A stretch of 37,071 nucleotides of DNA, taken from Dimorphilus gyrociliatus (taxonomy: Eukaryota > Annelida > Polychaeta > Dinophilidae). The DNA lies in assembly GCA_904063045.1 (NCBI GenBank), contig CAJFCJ010000176.1, positions 1-37,071 on the forward strand, read 5' to 3'. Under the pieces are notes generated by a model. That model did no database searches and had not been told where the DNA came from. It saw only the letters and a list, made by a program, of their open reading frames with translations. This document shows, in pieces, positions 21,714 through 31,773 of this stretch. The stretch's first letter is position 1. Every line of letters starts with the position of its first letter. Made by a program: the position numbers and the translations under genes.

Positions 21714-22104
21714 GTATAGGGGGTCCCGATCAAATTGGGATTTTTTTCAATAATTAATTTTTATGCTAATTTCTGATTTTTTGTAAATATAAAGAAAGAT
21801 AAAAGTAATATTTTTATAAAAAAAAATTTTTAACAAAAAATTAAAGAAAATTTATTCTAATATTTCTTCTCCTGCTTTACACCGTGGGAAATAGCCTAAC
21901 ATCTTTCTAAAAAGCCAGCACAGTCTGAGTTTGTAATTATTGAAAATCCTTGTTCTATATAGCTCAGTAAAGAAGTTGTATCACTAGGACTTGACCTTTT
22001 TACATAATTTTTCCATTTTGAGAAAGCATTTTCAATAATGTTTTAAAAAGGGGGGATAAAGTGGCAAATAAAGAACTCTGAGTTCTTTATCTATAATGAT
22101 CTAG

Positions 22105-22640
22105 GGTTATGTAAAGAATAGTGTGGTTTTGAAAATTTAAAGCCCCCTTTTTAAATAAAATGGTTTTCATAAAAAATTCAAATTATATAATAGGTGAACC
22201 AGAAATTTTTACGTTTTCTGAAATCAGATCTTTAAAATTACGAGTTAATTATTTCGAAAACATAAATGATAAAAAAGAATTACTTGACCTTATGGCTAGA
22301 TATCGATTGATAAATAACAAGCAAAAGTGCCCTGAGTGTAGAGTTTCAATGTTTTTACACAAAGAAAATAAATTAATTGATGGATTTAGGTTTGTTTGTA
22401 GACTATGCAAAACAAAGCAGTCTGTTAGATATGGAAGTTTTTTCTTTAATTGTAAATTACCATTCAAAATTATACTAGTCTTATAGATGGTTATATGCGT
22501 GCCCAAAGTATAAAAAAGAATCTATCGAGTGATGCTCTAAAATTGAGTAAGAGAGAATATAAAAGATATCATGTAAGTTTTTTCCCAATATATCAATATA
22601 GTAAATACATAAGAAAATATATTAGACGCGTCTAATATAT
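22105..22640 (+). mobile_element. Merlin-like element K, 5' part only
   Basis: Left end GGTTATGTAAAGAATAGTGT at 22105, like J's. Similarity to J stops soon after 22470. The catalytic part and right end are absent; they may be lost, or lie in or beyond the assembly gap. Confidence 0.65.
22160..22486 (+). pseudogene. Merlin/ISXO2 transposase N-terminus (K)
   Basis: An open frame of 108 codons, almost the same as the J N-terminus but without its stops: FSEIRSLKLRVNYFENINDK, then the zinc-binding pair CPECRVSMFLHKEN and CRLCKTKQSVRYG. It ends at 22486, where helix-turn-helix and catalytic regions should follow. ATG 22160 follows GCCCCCTTTTTAAATAAA, the CCC start signal. A truncated copy. Confidence 0.82.
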
Positions 22641-22682
22641 AAATTTGTATGGAGAGCAAAAAATACAACCCCAACTTTTTAG

Positions 22683-23202
22683 AATACAACTTTACTTCGC
22701 AAATCTCCATCTGAATTAAAAGAAGGAAAAATCTCTTTTGAGGAATCTTATGGAAGTACCATGTTAAAAAAATTAGTTTGCGAGAGAGAGAAACATTTTG
22801 TTGCTGTCCACGAAGAGATGAGCGAAAGAAAGACGGTTGTTAAGGACGAATTAAAGGGCTTAAAAGCTTCAACAATGGATGATGTTAGTGAAGTATCTTG
22901 GCACATAGACGTTGAGAATTTTCAGGTTCTTCTTAAGGGATTAGAGACTTGCGGCTATGTGATAACAACGGCAAAGGAAGTCGAAATAGTTTCATCTCAA
23001 CACCAACCAGTCTGGATTAAAAATAAGCTTCATTCAAAAACGTCATTAAGAGCTACAATGGAATGCGTGCAATACTTTGCTACTGTGGAAAAGAATAGAA
23101 ACATTAAAGCCAATGAAGCTTGCCACGTTGTTTGGTTAGAATCATCCCACATAACTGCACCTTTTTCGAATATAGTGCCCACGTACGAAAAACTATTAGT
23201 TT
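22683..23202 (+). CDS. Unknown open frame running into the assembly gap
   Basis: Open from 22683 to the gap, with first ATG at 22761 (MLKKLVCEREKHFVAVHEEM). I do not recognise it. It is charged, with no transmembrane stretch, signal peptide or repeat, and its base composition is richer in G and C than the transposons around it. It is longer and of higher complexity than chance frames here, so it is likely a real gene or gene fragment. No CCC signal precedes the ATG. It sits between two Merlin pieces of different subfamilies inside element M, so its position may also come from a scaffold join. Confidence 0.5.
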
Positions 23203-23394
23203 NNNNNNNNNNNNNNNNNNNNNNNNNNNNNNNNNNNNNNNNNNNNNNNNNNNNNNNNNNNNNNNNNNNNNNNNNNNNNNNNNNNNNNNNNNNNNNNNNN
23301 NNNNNNNNNNNNNNNNNNNNNNNNNNNNNNNNNNNNNNNNNNNNNNNNNNNNNNNNNNNNNNNNNNNNNNNNNNNNNNNNNNNNNNNNNNNNNN
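23203..23394. other. Assembly gap (192 N)
   Basis: Unknown bases. Reading frames drawn through it are not real evidence. Confidence 1.
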
Positions 23395-24203
23395 AAAACG
23401 ATTTGATTGAGGATTTATATATGTGTAGAGTCTGTTAAGTCGCTTTGAACCTTAGAAAGGATAAACATAAGGCTGATGGATTTTATTTTTTCTGTGGTGT
23501 GTGCAAGAAGAAAAAATGCTACAAAGTCACAATTGGATACTCAAAAATAAAAATTTCTCTAATTGAATTTTTCAGAATCTTATTATGTTTCATAAAAGAA
23601 AATAAAGTTAAAGAAGCAGAAGAAACCCTCAAGATTTCTAAAAAAAACAATTATTAAATATTACTCAATGATAAGAAATGCTATAAAAGAAAATATAGAT
23701 GATAATGCTGAGAGACTTGGAATTTTGGTGAAGTAGAAATTGATGAAACATTAATCAGCAAAAGAAAGTTTAATAGAGGAAGATTTATTGAACAAAAGTG
23801 GCTATGGGAGCTATTGAGTGGAATACAGGATAGTTTTATCTTAAGACGTGGAAAACAGAACACTGCCTGTATTGAGACAAGTTATTAGAGATACAATTCA
23901 TGATAACTCAGTTGTATTAAGTGATGAGTGGCCATCATACATGCACTTCTTTGGAGGAAACGATACATATTATCATGAGAGTATTAACCACAAAAACAAC
24001 TTTGTAGACCCATCATCTGGGCTCATACCCAAAATATAGAAAATTTATGGTCTAGATTGAAAAGAACGCTAAGAGGAAGATATTTAAGTTCTAGAAGCTC
24101 TTTAGAGTTATATTTATCTGAATTTTGATTTAGATGCAAAAACAAAAAAAAATCAATATTGGCAATATTCAAGGAAATATTATTATTAGTTAAAAATATA
24201 TAA
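23395..24203 (+). pseudogene. Merlin/ISXO2 transposase of element L
   Basis: Begins at the gap with CRVC near 23424 and a CGVCKKKKCYK zinc-like patch near 23496. Catalytic pieces lie in different frames: EIDETLISKRKFNRGR at about 23740-23785, VVLSDEWPSYMHF at about 23905, then HTQNIENLWSRLKRTLRGR at about 24025-24080 after a shift. D, D and E are present. At least four frame changes; ends at 24203. Confidence 0.82.
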
Positions 24204-24268
24204 ATTTTAATTATTTTTTTTGAAAGGAAGGGGTGTAACAATTTTTGAAGGTTCTCGGAATTTACACC
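23395..24268 (+). mobile_element. Merlin-like element L, 3' part
   Basis: The right end reads, inward, GGTGTAAATTCCGAGAACC (24268-24250). The left end is not seen and is presumably in or before the gap. It interrupts the M transposase right after NAKIHR. Confidence 0.65.
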
Positions 24269-25206
24269 ATTACCTGTGAATCTTTGCATTATACATTATA
24301 AATATCGGATTATTTATACCAGAATCCCTGCAAACCTCTACTAATCTTAAAATAAAATTTTTAAAATCCTCACCATTGATAGAACCTCTTTTTACTTCAT
24401 AAATTAAAACTTTTTCTGGGGTTATTGCTGAAAAAACACTATGATTGACCCTTCTCACAGATTTTACTTCACTATATGCTGAAGTTCCTACTTTAGATCT
24501 TCCTCTTTTTACTCTTATCGATAAAGAAAATCCCACTTCGTCTATAAAAATAAATGAGCTAAATGTATGTGATGCTAAAAGATTAGAGAACTCATTTTCA
24601 TATATTTTTCTAAAATTTATAGTTCTTTCTGTGTTTCTTGAAGCTGAAATAACGAAAAGAGTTTTTATAGAATAATGTAATTTATTGAGCACTCGATCGA
24701 TAGTACTAAAAGATGCTTTAATCTCGAATTTCTGGTAGAGTAACTCTGATAATTTTTTTAAAGTTAGAGTGGCATCGTTATTTAATAGGTCCTCTAAATA
24801 TTCCCTATGTTCACTGGACAGTAGGCTTTTTCTATCACCGCCCTTATTTTTTGGTGTTAATATTCCTATTTTTTTTATAATTTTGTAAGATTCTGTGAAC
24901 ACTAGACTTGGTAAATCAAGAATAACAAAAATTCCATTTATATTTTTTAGCTGATATGTATATAAATGAATTATTCTTTCTCTGTTTTCAAGTGTAATTA
25001 TTTTATATTTTTAGGTCATGGGTATTTTAAAAAAATCCCAATTTGATTGCAAAAAATTACTTTTTTTAATATTTTAATCCCCCTTGGAAAATCCCAAATT
25101 GACCGAAAAAAATCCCAATTTGATCGGGAACCCTTATAAAATGAATTTAATAAAGATTATAATTAAATATAACGAATTTGTTGTCGAAAATAAAATAAGA
25201 TATGTA

Positions 25207-26628
25207 CAGTGAGGGACAAAAAATGGGACACCCTAAAAATAAGTTAAAAAAAAGTATAGCTAAAATATAAAATAGTGATATAGTCTTGTGTTAATTAAAT
25301 AAAAATTTTTATAATTCATTATTTTAAGGTCATATTTTCGGCGGTATTTGATGGATTTTGTAAAAAACAGGGACAAGTAAATGAGACACTTATTAAAAAA
25401 TACAATTTAATACTTAGTACGTCCTCCTTTCATGTTAAATACAGCTTCTGCTCTTCTTGGCATACTATCGATAAGCTTTCTTATATATGCTAATGGTATA
25501 TTATTCCATATTTGGGGGATTTCCTCTTTTAGTTGGTTGATTGATTTTATCTGTATTTTTTATAGCTAATATTCTATACCCCCATACGTGTTCTATTGGG
25601 TTCAAATCTGAGCTTTGGGCTGGCCATTCTAATAATTTAATGTTCTTTTCGGCGAAACTCCATTGTTAGCTTGATTTATGACATGGAGCGTTATCTCGTT
25701 GGAAGATATGGTCTTTTATCAGGCGGTTGGTTCTTTTAATTCGAAAATATTTCATAATAGACTAATATACTTGATGGATTTCATTGTTCCTTCAATGAAA
25801 GTTAACTCACTTACACCTTATAGCTAATATAGTCCACACACCATTACACCACCTCCACCAAATTTTACAGTTTTACTGTATTTGCATCATGGTACTCAGA
25901 ATTTATTTTTCTATACACTATAACTCCTTTGTAGCTATTAGATAAGCAAAATTTGCTTTCATCACTATTGAATAAAATCTTTTTTGAGAAATTTAGTCTT
26001 TGCAGTCTATGTAGACGAGATAAGAAAGGCGTTCTCCGTGCTATTCTAGCATGTATTCCTTTACTCTTTAAATATCGTATAACTGTTTTTTTTGATACAT
26101 GAATATTAGCTTTTTCTTCAAGCTTTCTTGCTAATTGACTTCCTACTAACCTTGGTTTTTCTTCTGATATTTTTTGTAAAACATCTATTTGGTCACTATC
26201 GAGCGAAGGCGCCTACCAGAACCTTTTTTTCTAAATATATCTTCATTATCCTTGATTTTTTTACAATTCTTCCTATAATTGATTTACTTATTTAGATTAT
26301 CTCTGAGATTTTTCTGATAGAATACTTTGCTTTCCTTAGTCCTAAAACCGCCTCAAATCTCTATTTACTAATATGTTTTGCCATAGGGTATAAGTTTTAA
26401 GGTATTTTATGAAAATTTTTAGCTCATTTTATAACTGTTTAATAAGTGTCCCTTTTTTTTATCCCTCTTTTTTACAAAATACATCAAATCCCAACAAAAA
26501 TATGACCTTAAAAATAATGAATTGTAAAATTTTTTATTTAATTAATAAAAGACTACATAGCTATTTTACACTATCACCCTTTTTTGTAACTCATTTTTTA
26601 GGGTGTCCCATTTTTTTGTCCCTCACTG
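25207..26628 (-). mobile_element. Second copy of Tc1-like element B, inverted
   Basis: Ends CAGTGAGG and CCTCACTG, flanked by TA at 25205-25206 and 26629-26630; length 1422. Nearly the same as 2520-3940 in reverse orientation, including the IR/DR inner repeats. The shared length (one base apart) suggests two insertions from one active family. Confidence 0.92.
25407..26384 (-). pseudogene. Tc1-like transposase of the inverted B copy
   Basis: Starts at ATG 26384 (MAKHISK), after the ACCC signal, then loses frame within ten codons by a one-base deletion. It keeps a readable helix-turn-helix, the region that is frameshifted at 3052 in the first copy, the FNSDESKFCLS-like motif near 25965, and SPDLNPIEHVWG near 25605-25570, followed by another shift near 25560. 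Independent lesions from copy one. Not functional. Confidence 0.87.
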
Positions 26629-26672
26629 TATGTATATAATAAATATAAAAAATGATTGTAATAGTAAAAAAT

Positions 26673-27566
26673 TTAATAATTAAATACTTTTAATAAATCA
26701 AGCACTGCATCAGGAAATCTATTTTTATTATTAAATCTAAAACCAAAATTCATTTAGGAAGAATTGTCTATTAGCTGTTTTTATCCCTTTGGAAATAATT
26801 ATTGCTCTTTTTAGTGAACTGTTAAAAGAATCTACAGCCTGTGTATTGATTCCATTAATAAATACTAATTCATATATGTGACACAGAGTATCATGAATAT
26901 ATCCTTCATCAGATAGTGTAGAGTATGTTACATACTCATAAGTATGAATAATGCTACCTGGAGCAATTTGCGATAAAAGAATAGGAAAAATAATAGATCT
27001 TGTTTTATTAGGGATAACTCTTGTAAAGCCTCTAATTATAAAACTTCTTGTTTCTACAATACAAAGAGCGTCCGTACGATTATCTGGCGCTCTTCCACGA
27101 TGCAACTTAACTTTAAAGTTAAGCATTGTTTCATCAGCTTGTACTATTGTACCCGGCTCCCAAATTTATTTGAAGAGAAGTCAATCATCGGAATCATTCT
27201 CTTAAACTTATTGAGGACTCAATCAACCGCGTTTTTACCACAATCAAGACTGCCTTTACTAGAATATACAGGCTGTCTAGCAACATATTTAAGCATAATA
27301 CCTAGTATAAGCCTGGTTTAAACATCCCGACAAAAAAACTACCTTCTCGGACAGAGATATATTTTTTATAATTTCACAAGAAGACTTATAACACATCCAT
27401 GCTAAGCCGTCGTCGCCCTATTAAACTTTGCATGTTTCATACCGTGCCCACAATTACAACATTTTCTCTCACGAACCAATAGCCGATTATGCATACAAAA
27501 TCTAACTATTTTATAGTAACTCACACTAACGTCCAGTAAGAACTGTTCAAGTTGATCAATTGACAT
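26673..27566 (-). pseudogene. ISXO2-type transposase V (P family)
   Basis: Starts at 27566 (MSIDQLEQFLLDVSVSYYKI); zinc-binding CCNCGHGMKHAKF near 27465-27430; a stop near 27405 and frame changes to 27130. The open piece 27126-26737 has MLNFKVKLHRGRAPDNRTD and RVIPNKTRS. The second catalytic motif reads IIHTYEY (D changed to Y) and the third TQAVDSF (E changed to D), so two catalytic residues are lost. The last part, FNNKNRFPDAVLDLLK, is in another frame and ends near 26673. No terminal repeats found; the left side meets element B at 26628. Confidence 0.83.
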
Positions 27567-27617
27567 GTGGGTGTCTTATTTTGCTTTTATACTTTATTTT
27601 CGAATTATGGAGGGAAA
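27567..27617 (-). promoter_or_regulatory. Promoter-like block of transposase V
   Basis: Minus strand: TTTCCCTCC at 27617-27609, TATAAAAG near 27590, and ACACCCAC before ATG 27566. A second GGAGGGAAA lies at 27690-27698. Confidence 0.55.
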
Positions 27618-27699
27618 CAACAATCACTATTTTGTGTGTTAGTTTCTCAATAAATGTTCTGTATAATGTATTTCTACGATATTTCATTTGGAGGGAAAA

Positions 27700-28014
27700 T
27701 GCATCAAAGATCTAATAAAATTGATTATATCAATTTATAAAAGTATATTAAAAAAGGTTTAGATATTAATCTGTAGTGTATTAATAATATGTATAAGACT
27801 TTTCACAGTTTATTTTAAAATTAAATCAAAAACAAAAAACTATCGATGTGCTATTTTAAATTTTTTTGAAAATAAATCTAATTAAAAAAGTTATAAATTG
27901 AAAAAATAATTTAGATTATGTATAAATTTTATGATTACAAAGGGGTGCAAATTTGGGGAGATAAGGCCTACGGGGTTGAATTTGGTGGGGATCCTATAAT
28001 TAAATATATGGCAG
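27700..28014. other. A+T-rich segment with a short GC-richer repeat
   Basis: No coding sequence seen. 27944-28003 (GGGGTGCAAATTTGGGGAG, then GAGATAAGGCCTA and GGGGATCC) resembles 31523-31595 in the same order, so both may derive from one unidentified element. Confidence 0.4.
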
Positions 28015-28215
28015 AATTCATTCAAAAAGGGTCGACATTTTCCTGTTTGTACGCCTTTTCTAACCTTAATTTCCTTTTATAAGCACTTGTGAAAAAACTC
28101 AATTATTTGAGTATGTATGCCTTTTATGGTACAAAATTGTATTTATGACACAGTGTTTCATACAAATAAGCATCCTCCTTAGTAATGAAGCCTTCTAGTT
28201 GCTCTTACTAGGCTA
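28015..28215 (-). pseudogene. C-terminal fragment of an ISXO2-type transposase (BB)
   Basis: The minus strand reads DAYLYETLCHKYNFV, then a degenerate TQAVE region and KRKLRLEKAYKQE-like sequence in shifting frames, matching P at 31125-31265. Only the C-terminal fifth of the gene remains. It lies head to tail with the larger copy AA. Confidence 0.65.
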
Positions 28216-28389
28216 ACAAATGAAAGTTTAAAAAAATTATTCAATCGTTCAAATGAGCCCCATTTTGTGTAGCATATATAATAAATAAACTCTCAAAACA
28301 TCAATAATTAAATAAAAAATAAAAAAAGTTAATTAAATAACAGTTTATAAATAGCTAAGAGGATTATAATAAATAAAAAAATTCTTTTC

Positions 28390-29238
28390 CCATTCTATGG
28401 TTATTCTTAAATAAAAAACAGAGTTTAATTAAAAAAGCTAAGCGTTTATCTATCCTTACGGCTTTCCTTATTATTATTACTCTTTTCAAGCAGTTGAATT
28501 TTTTCACAACTGCTTGAGTATGTGTACCGTTTCGGCAATAAATCCATATTTATGACACACAGTGTAATGTAAAAACTCATATTCACTTAATAGTGCTGGC
28601 AATGTGTTCATCTATATGTATAACAGATCTATGTAAATCCTGCTCACAGATAATGAAATAATAGTACTTGCCTTTTTATTTGAATAACATATGAAAAAAC
28701 ACGAGTTTTTCTGTCATTAAACTCTATAATATACAGAAAATCGGTTCTATTGGTAGGTACATTCTCTCTGTAGACTTTAATATTATGAATAAGCATGGTT
28801 TCATTAACCTGGACGATGGTACCACGCCTTCCAGGCTTATTTGTCGTAAAGTCAATCGATGGTATCCCACTTAAAACTTACTGAATACTTTTTCATAGCT
28901 TTTACAACTCATGTTAAAAAAGGGGGATGCTATAAGCATGATATCTGTCGCATACATAAGTTAAATATCCAAGATTGTCCTGACTGGCGTATTACCCCCC
29001 CTTCGAAAAAACTATATGCTCTTATAAAAATATGTTTTTTGTTGCAAAGGCACGCGTTTCGATACCATTTCCATGCTTTACTTCGCGAAGACCTTCTATA
29101 AACAGCCAAATTCATAAAAAAATGGTATATAAAGTATTTAAGATCGACTATTATTAATCGGTTTTGCAACAAGAAATTCTTAAAAGTGTCATCGTATGAT
29201 TTAGTCAAAAATATAAAGAACGATGTTGCACTATTCAT
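28390..29238 (-). pseudogene. ISXO2-type transposase of element AA
   Basis: MNSATSFFIFLTKSYDDTFK from ATG 29238, like Q, with AACCTCAA before it. RRSSRSKAWKWYRNACLCNKKHIFI matches the zinc-binding region of Q, but the first cysteine pair is lost. Then changing frames: VNETMLIHNIK near 28810-28775 (first D reads N), RKTRVFSYVIQIKRQ near 28700, STLLSEYEFLHYTVCHKY near 28600-28550. Many lesions. Clearly older than P. Confidence 0.75.
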
Positions 29239-29293
29239 TTGAGGTTCACTTCAGTTTTTTGTATTTGTAGTATTATAAAATTTTGGAGGGAAA
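29239..29293 (-). promoter_or_regulatory. Promoter-like block of element AA transposase
   Basis: Minus strand: TTTCCCTCC at 29293-29285, a decayed TATA region (CTACAAATAC) near 29265, and ACCTC before ATG 29238. The CCC of Q is ACC here. Confidence 0.45.
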
Positions 29294-29415
29294 ATATACA
29301 TACGGGATATATTGGATCTACATTTAATTTATGTTTTTTATTTTAAAAAAGATCAAAAAATTGGAGGGAAATTATAAAAAAATCAATCTAATAAAATTTA
29401 CTTAGCTTATTGTCG

Positions 29416-30155
29416 TATCTCAGCTAATAGGTTCTAAGAGGCTTCTGGAATTAAGTTTCAATTCAGACATAAATAGTTTCCTTCTTTTATAAGTTATGTC
29501 TTTTTATATTCTTTTTGTTCTCAAAACCAGTCCAGTGTTTTCTTCTTCATCCTTAGGCGTCGCTGAACACCTGATTTTAAATTCAAAATAATTTAATAAG
29601 AAATTATTCTTTACTACACAAACAAAGTTATTTCTCATTCAAAAAAGAAGTTCATTCAAGGAAAGAACTGCAAAGTTTAAAGCTAAGATCTCAAGGGTAC
29701 AGAGGGGAACCGCCTCTTCTTTAGAGTTCGTACTTACCTGATATATAAAATCAAGATTTAATAAGTTGCGTAGATCAATTTAAGAATTTAAAGGATCAAT
29801 GTGCCTGGACGGATGCGCAAAGCTTTTTCGTCATTACAACTTTACTATCACACGAAATTATACAACCACTTGATTATAAAAAAATTATAAATCATTCATA
29901 GAAATTTGATTAAGTCGGGAGCTACAAGAAAATCATTACCACTAATACAGAGATGAACTAAATTAAATTAATTTGATAAAATTTAGAGGTGTTAAGGATT
30001 AGATAAAACAGGCTTGTAATTAAAGCTAATGCACGCATTAAAGATCATTCGTTAGGCAGTAAGAAGTGTGGATATTTCGACTTTTTGGATTCCCCGCAGA
30101 ATTACACCCGGGGGCAAATCTAGGGAAGACAATTATATAGGGAAGCAAAATTTTT
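29416..30155 (+). other. Unassigned region with coding-like remnants
   Basis: Less A+T rich than its neighbours. One frame at about 29755-29880 reads DLISCV-DQFKNLKDQCAWTDAQSFFVITTLLSHEI, too complex for chance, and a nearby frame reads FKAKISRVQRGTASSLEF near 29670. They could be remnants of a retroelement gag or a cellular gene; I do not recognise them. A GC-rich palindrome lies at 30093-30128. Confidence 0.4.
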
Positions 30156-30400
30156 GGATCATGCCTAAAATTTCCCCCCCTATGAGATTTTTACATCCCC
30201 TAATTTATATATAATCTTACAAAATAATCTTTAAATATGATATAACCTTTACATAAAAAAATATCATGAAATAAAAAATATTTTTTTCCCTCCAATTCAT
30301 TACCATTTTAGGATTTACCTCCAATGTTTATAGATTTTTTTGATACGAAATTGAAAAAATATGAAACAAAATGTATTTTTAAGGTTTTTTCAAAGAAAAA

Positions 30401-30460
30401 TTTCCCTCCAAAATCACCATAAAAAGTATAAATATTGAAAAAGATCGTACCGTTCATATG
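30401..30460 (+). promoter_or_regulatory. Promoter-like block of element P transposase
   Basis: TTTCCCTCC at 30401-30409, TATAAAT at about 30428-30434, and TACC shortly before ATG 30458. An earlier TTTCCCTCC lies at 30285-30293. Confidence 0.55.
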
Positions 30461-31348
30461 TCTAGTGCTGAGTCTCTTTTTAGGTTTTTAATGAATTCCT
30501 CAGATGATAGGTTCATTAATTTTCTATTTGAAAATAGGCTACTAAAAGGCGAAGTTAGCTGTTCATTATGCCTTTCGCATATGAATTTGGCTATTTACAA
30601 AAGGTCGCCCGAGAAGAGAGCCTGGAGGTGTTGTAAAAACTCTTGCATCGGAAATAAAAAATATATTTCCGTTAGTGTAGGTAGGTTGTTTGAAGGCTTT
30701 AGTATGCCGATCAGGAGGATCTTGCAAATCATATTAAAATAACCAACAAGGTGTCCTTATTACAGTATTAAAGAGTTCTTCGATCTTAGTCGAAGTAGTA
30801 TTGAAAAGGTATTACTAAGACTAAGATCGCTAATACCTACGATAAACTTCTCTAGTAATAAACTAGGAGGACCTGGAAAGGTCGTTCAAATTGATAAAAC
30901 TATGTTAAATCATAGTATTAAACAACATAGAGGGCGTGCTCCTCGTAACAGGACAGACTCTCTATGTATAATAGAGTTTAATGAACGAATTACCCGTGCA
31001 AAAGCAAGGGTAATTCCAAATAAAAGAGCCTCTACACTTGTGCCTATTATTTGTAGTCAGGTAGTTAGTGGATCTATAATACACACCGATGAGCACGGTG
31101 CTTATTCACATCTTAGTGAATATAATTTTTCACATGACACAGTGTGTCATACATATAATTTTGTTGCCGAGAATGGCACATATACACAAGCAGTTGAGTC
31201 TTTTCAAAACTGCTTGAAAAGAGAAATTAAGTTGAGAAAGGGCGTTCAAACTAATAAACGTCAAGAATTTTTAAAGTAATATTGCTTTTTTTATAATAAT
31301 AGACATAGAGTAGGAGATGCAGGATTTGATTTAATAAAATTTTTCTAG
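30458..31348 (+). pseudogene. ISXO2-type transposase P: one frame, two TAA stops
   Basis: A single reading frame of 296 codons, with no frameshift, broken only by TAA at 30740-30742 and 31277-31279. N-terminal zinc-binding CSLCLSHMNLAIYK...CCKNSC (residues 35-65). Catalytic core: QIDKTMLNHSIK (D kept; the usual next E is K), IIHTDEHGAYS (D), TQAVESFQN (E), so the D-D-E triad is present. Conserved tail FYNNRHRVGDAGFDLI. By comparison with Q the first stop replaces a Tyr codon. The second lies where O has Asn-Glu and looks like a two-base swap. Probably recently inactivated; recoding is possible but there is no evidence for it. Confidence 0.9.
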
Positions 31349-31446
31349 TATTATTTATTATTTATTATTTATTTGAATTTAAGGTTTTTAATTTTCATTG
31401 TAATTCAAATTTTTCCTCAATTTTTATTTTTTTATAGATTTTTGTT

Positions 31447-31497
31447 TTGGACTCTTGCTTAAAATTTTCCCCCGGGGGATTTTAAGCATGATCCAAA
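31447..31497. repeat. Terminal palindrome of element P
   Basis: TTGGACTCTTGCTTAAAATTT then CCCCCGGGGG and the inverse ending AAGCATGATCCAA. The outer half is the terminal repeat, the inner half an inverted second copy, as in Q (14257-14310). Confidence 0.85.
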
Positions 31498-31572
31498 TTT
31501 TTTAGCGAAATGATTGACAAAGAGGGTGTAAATATGAGAAAGTGGCTAATAGAAAGGAGAGATAAGGCCTAG

Positions 31573-31773
31573 GTGGATAATTTTAGGAGATCCGACTTTT
31601 TTAGAAAGGGACTTCCACGGTACGCCAAACAGGCCATTGCAACAGTCACAAATTACAACACCACCGAAGCAGTTGGACTATTAGAATCTCAGAATATTAA
31701 TTATGAGACTTTGAAGTCCTTTAGGAGCTCTTGCGACGTAAATTTAAGTATGCTGCTAGATCTGAGGAGCTAA
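31573..31773 (+). other. Unknown 66-codon open frame
   Basis: Reads DNFRRSDFFRKGLPRYAKQ and continues to LLDLRS before TAG or TAA. It is GC-richer and of higher complexity than chance frames in the window. I do not recognise it. A frame one base away stays open for about 25 more codons up to element W at 31848, so it may be part of a longer gene that W interrupted. It may belong with the coding-like remnants at 29660-29880 on the other side of P. Confidence 0.4.

Larger units (their letters stand above)
21854..24902 (-). pseudogene. DDE_3 transposase of element M, split
   Basis: The right part, open from 24902 to 24270, covers helix-turn-helix (LTLKKLSELLYQKFEI) and core (FIDEVGFSLSIRVKRGRSK). 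It reads IMYNAKIHR where family members have a D before NAKIH, so the second catalytic aspartate is Y. It is cut by Merlin L. The rest reappears at 22100-21854 as PPFLNIIENAFSKWKNYVKR (one-base shift before IIE) to the stop, keeping the final E. Upstream codons before 24902 are open, so the true start may lie further right; no CCC decides it. Confidence 0.82.
21719..25134 (-). mobile_element. IS630/Tc1-like element M, interrupted by K and L
   Basis: Ends share CCCGATCAAATTGGGATTTT (left from about 21725, mirrored to about 25127) and are flanked by TA (21717-21718, 25135-25136). The right arm has further CCCAATTTGA-like copies near 25037 and 25092. Its minus-strand transposase is split into a right part (24902-24270) and a left part (about 22100-21854), so everything between 22105 and 24268 was inserted later. 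Confidence 0.8.
28250..29415 (-). mobile_element. ISXO2-type element AA (P family), ends lost
   Basis: The whole stretch aligns with 14660-15815 of Q, including downstream A+T-rich sequence and both upstream GGAGGGAAA copies (29285, 29363). Similarity ends near 29415 before Q's terminal repeat would be reached, so the element is truncated on that side; no palindrome or tandem repeat is left at the other. Confidence 0.68.
30156..31494 (+). mobile_element. ISXO2-type element P, best preserved of its family
   Basis: Ends GGATCATGCCTAAAATTTCC (30156) and AAGCATGATCC (31494). Flanks 30148-30155 and 31495-31502 are both AAATTTTT, a perfect 8-bp duplication. It carries one transposase, an upstream promoter-like block and a terminal palindrome at the transposase-3' end. 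Length 1339. Confidence 0.88.

Noticed and set aside
30458-31348. Stop-codon reassignment or readthrough in element P
   Set aside because: Other genes here end normally at TAA, and the second stop looks like a simple base swap; nonsense mutation is the simpler reading.
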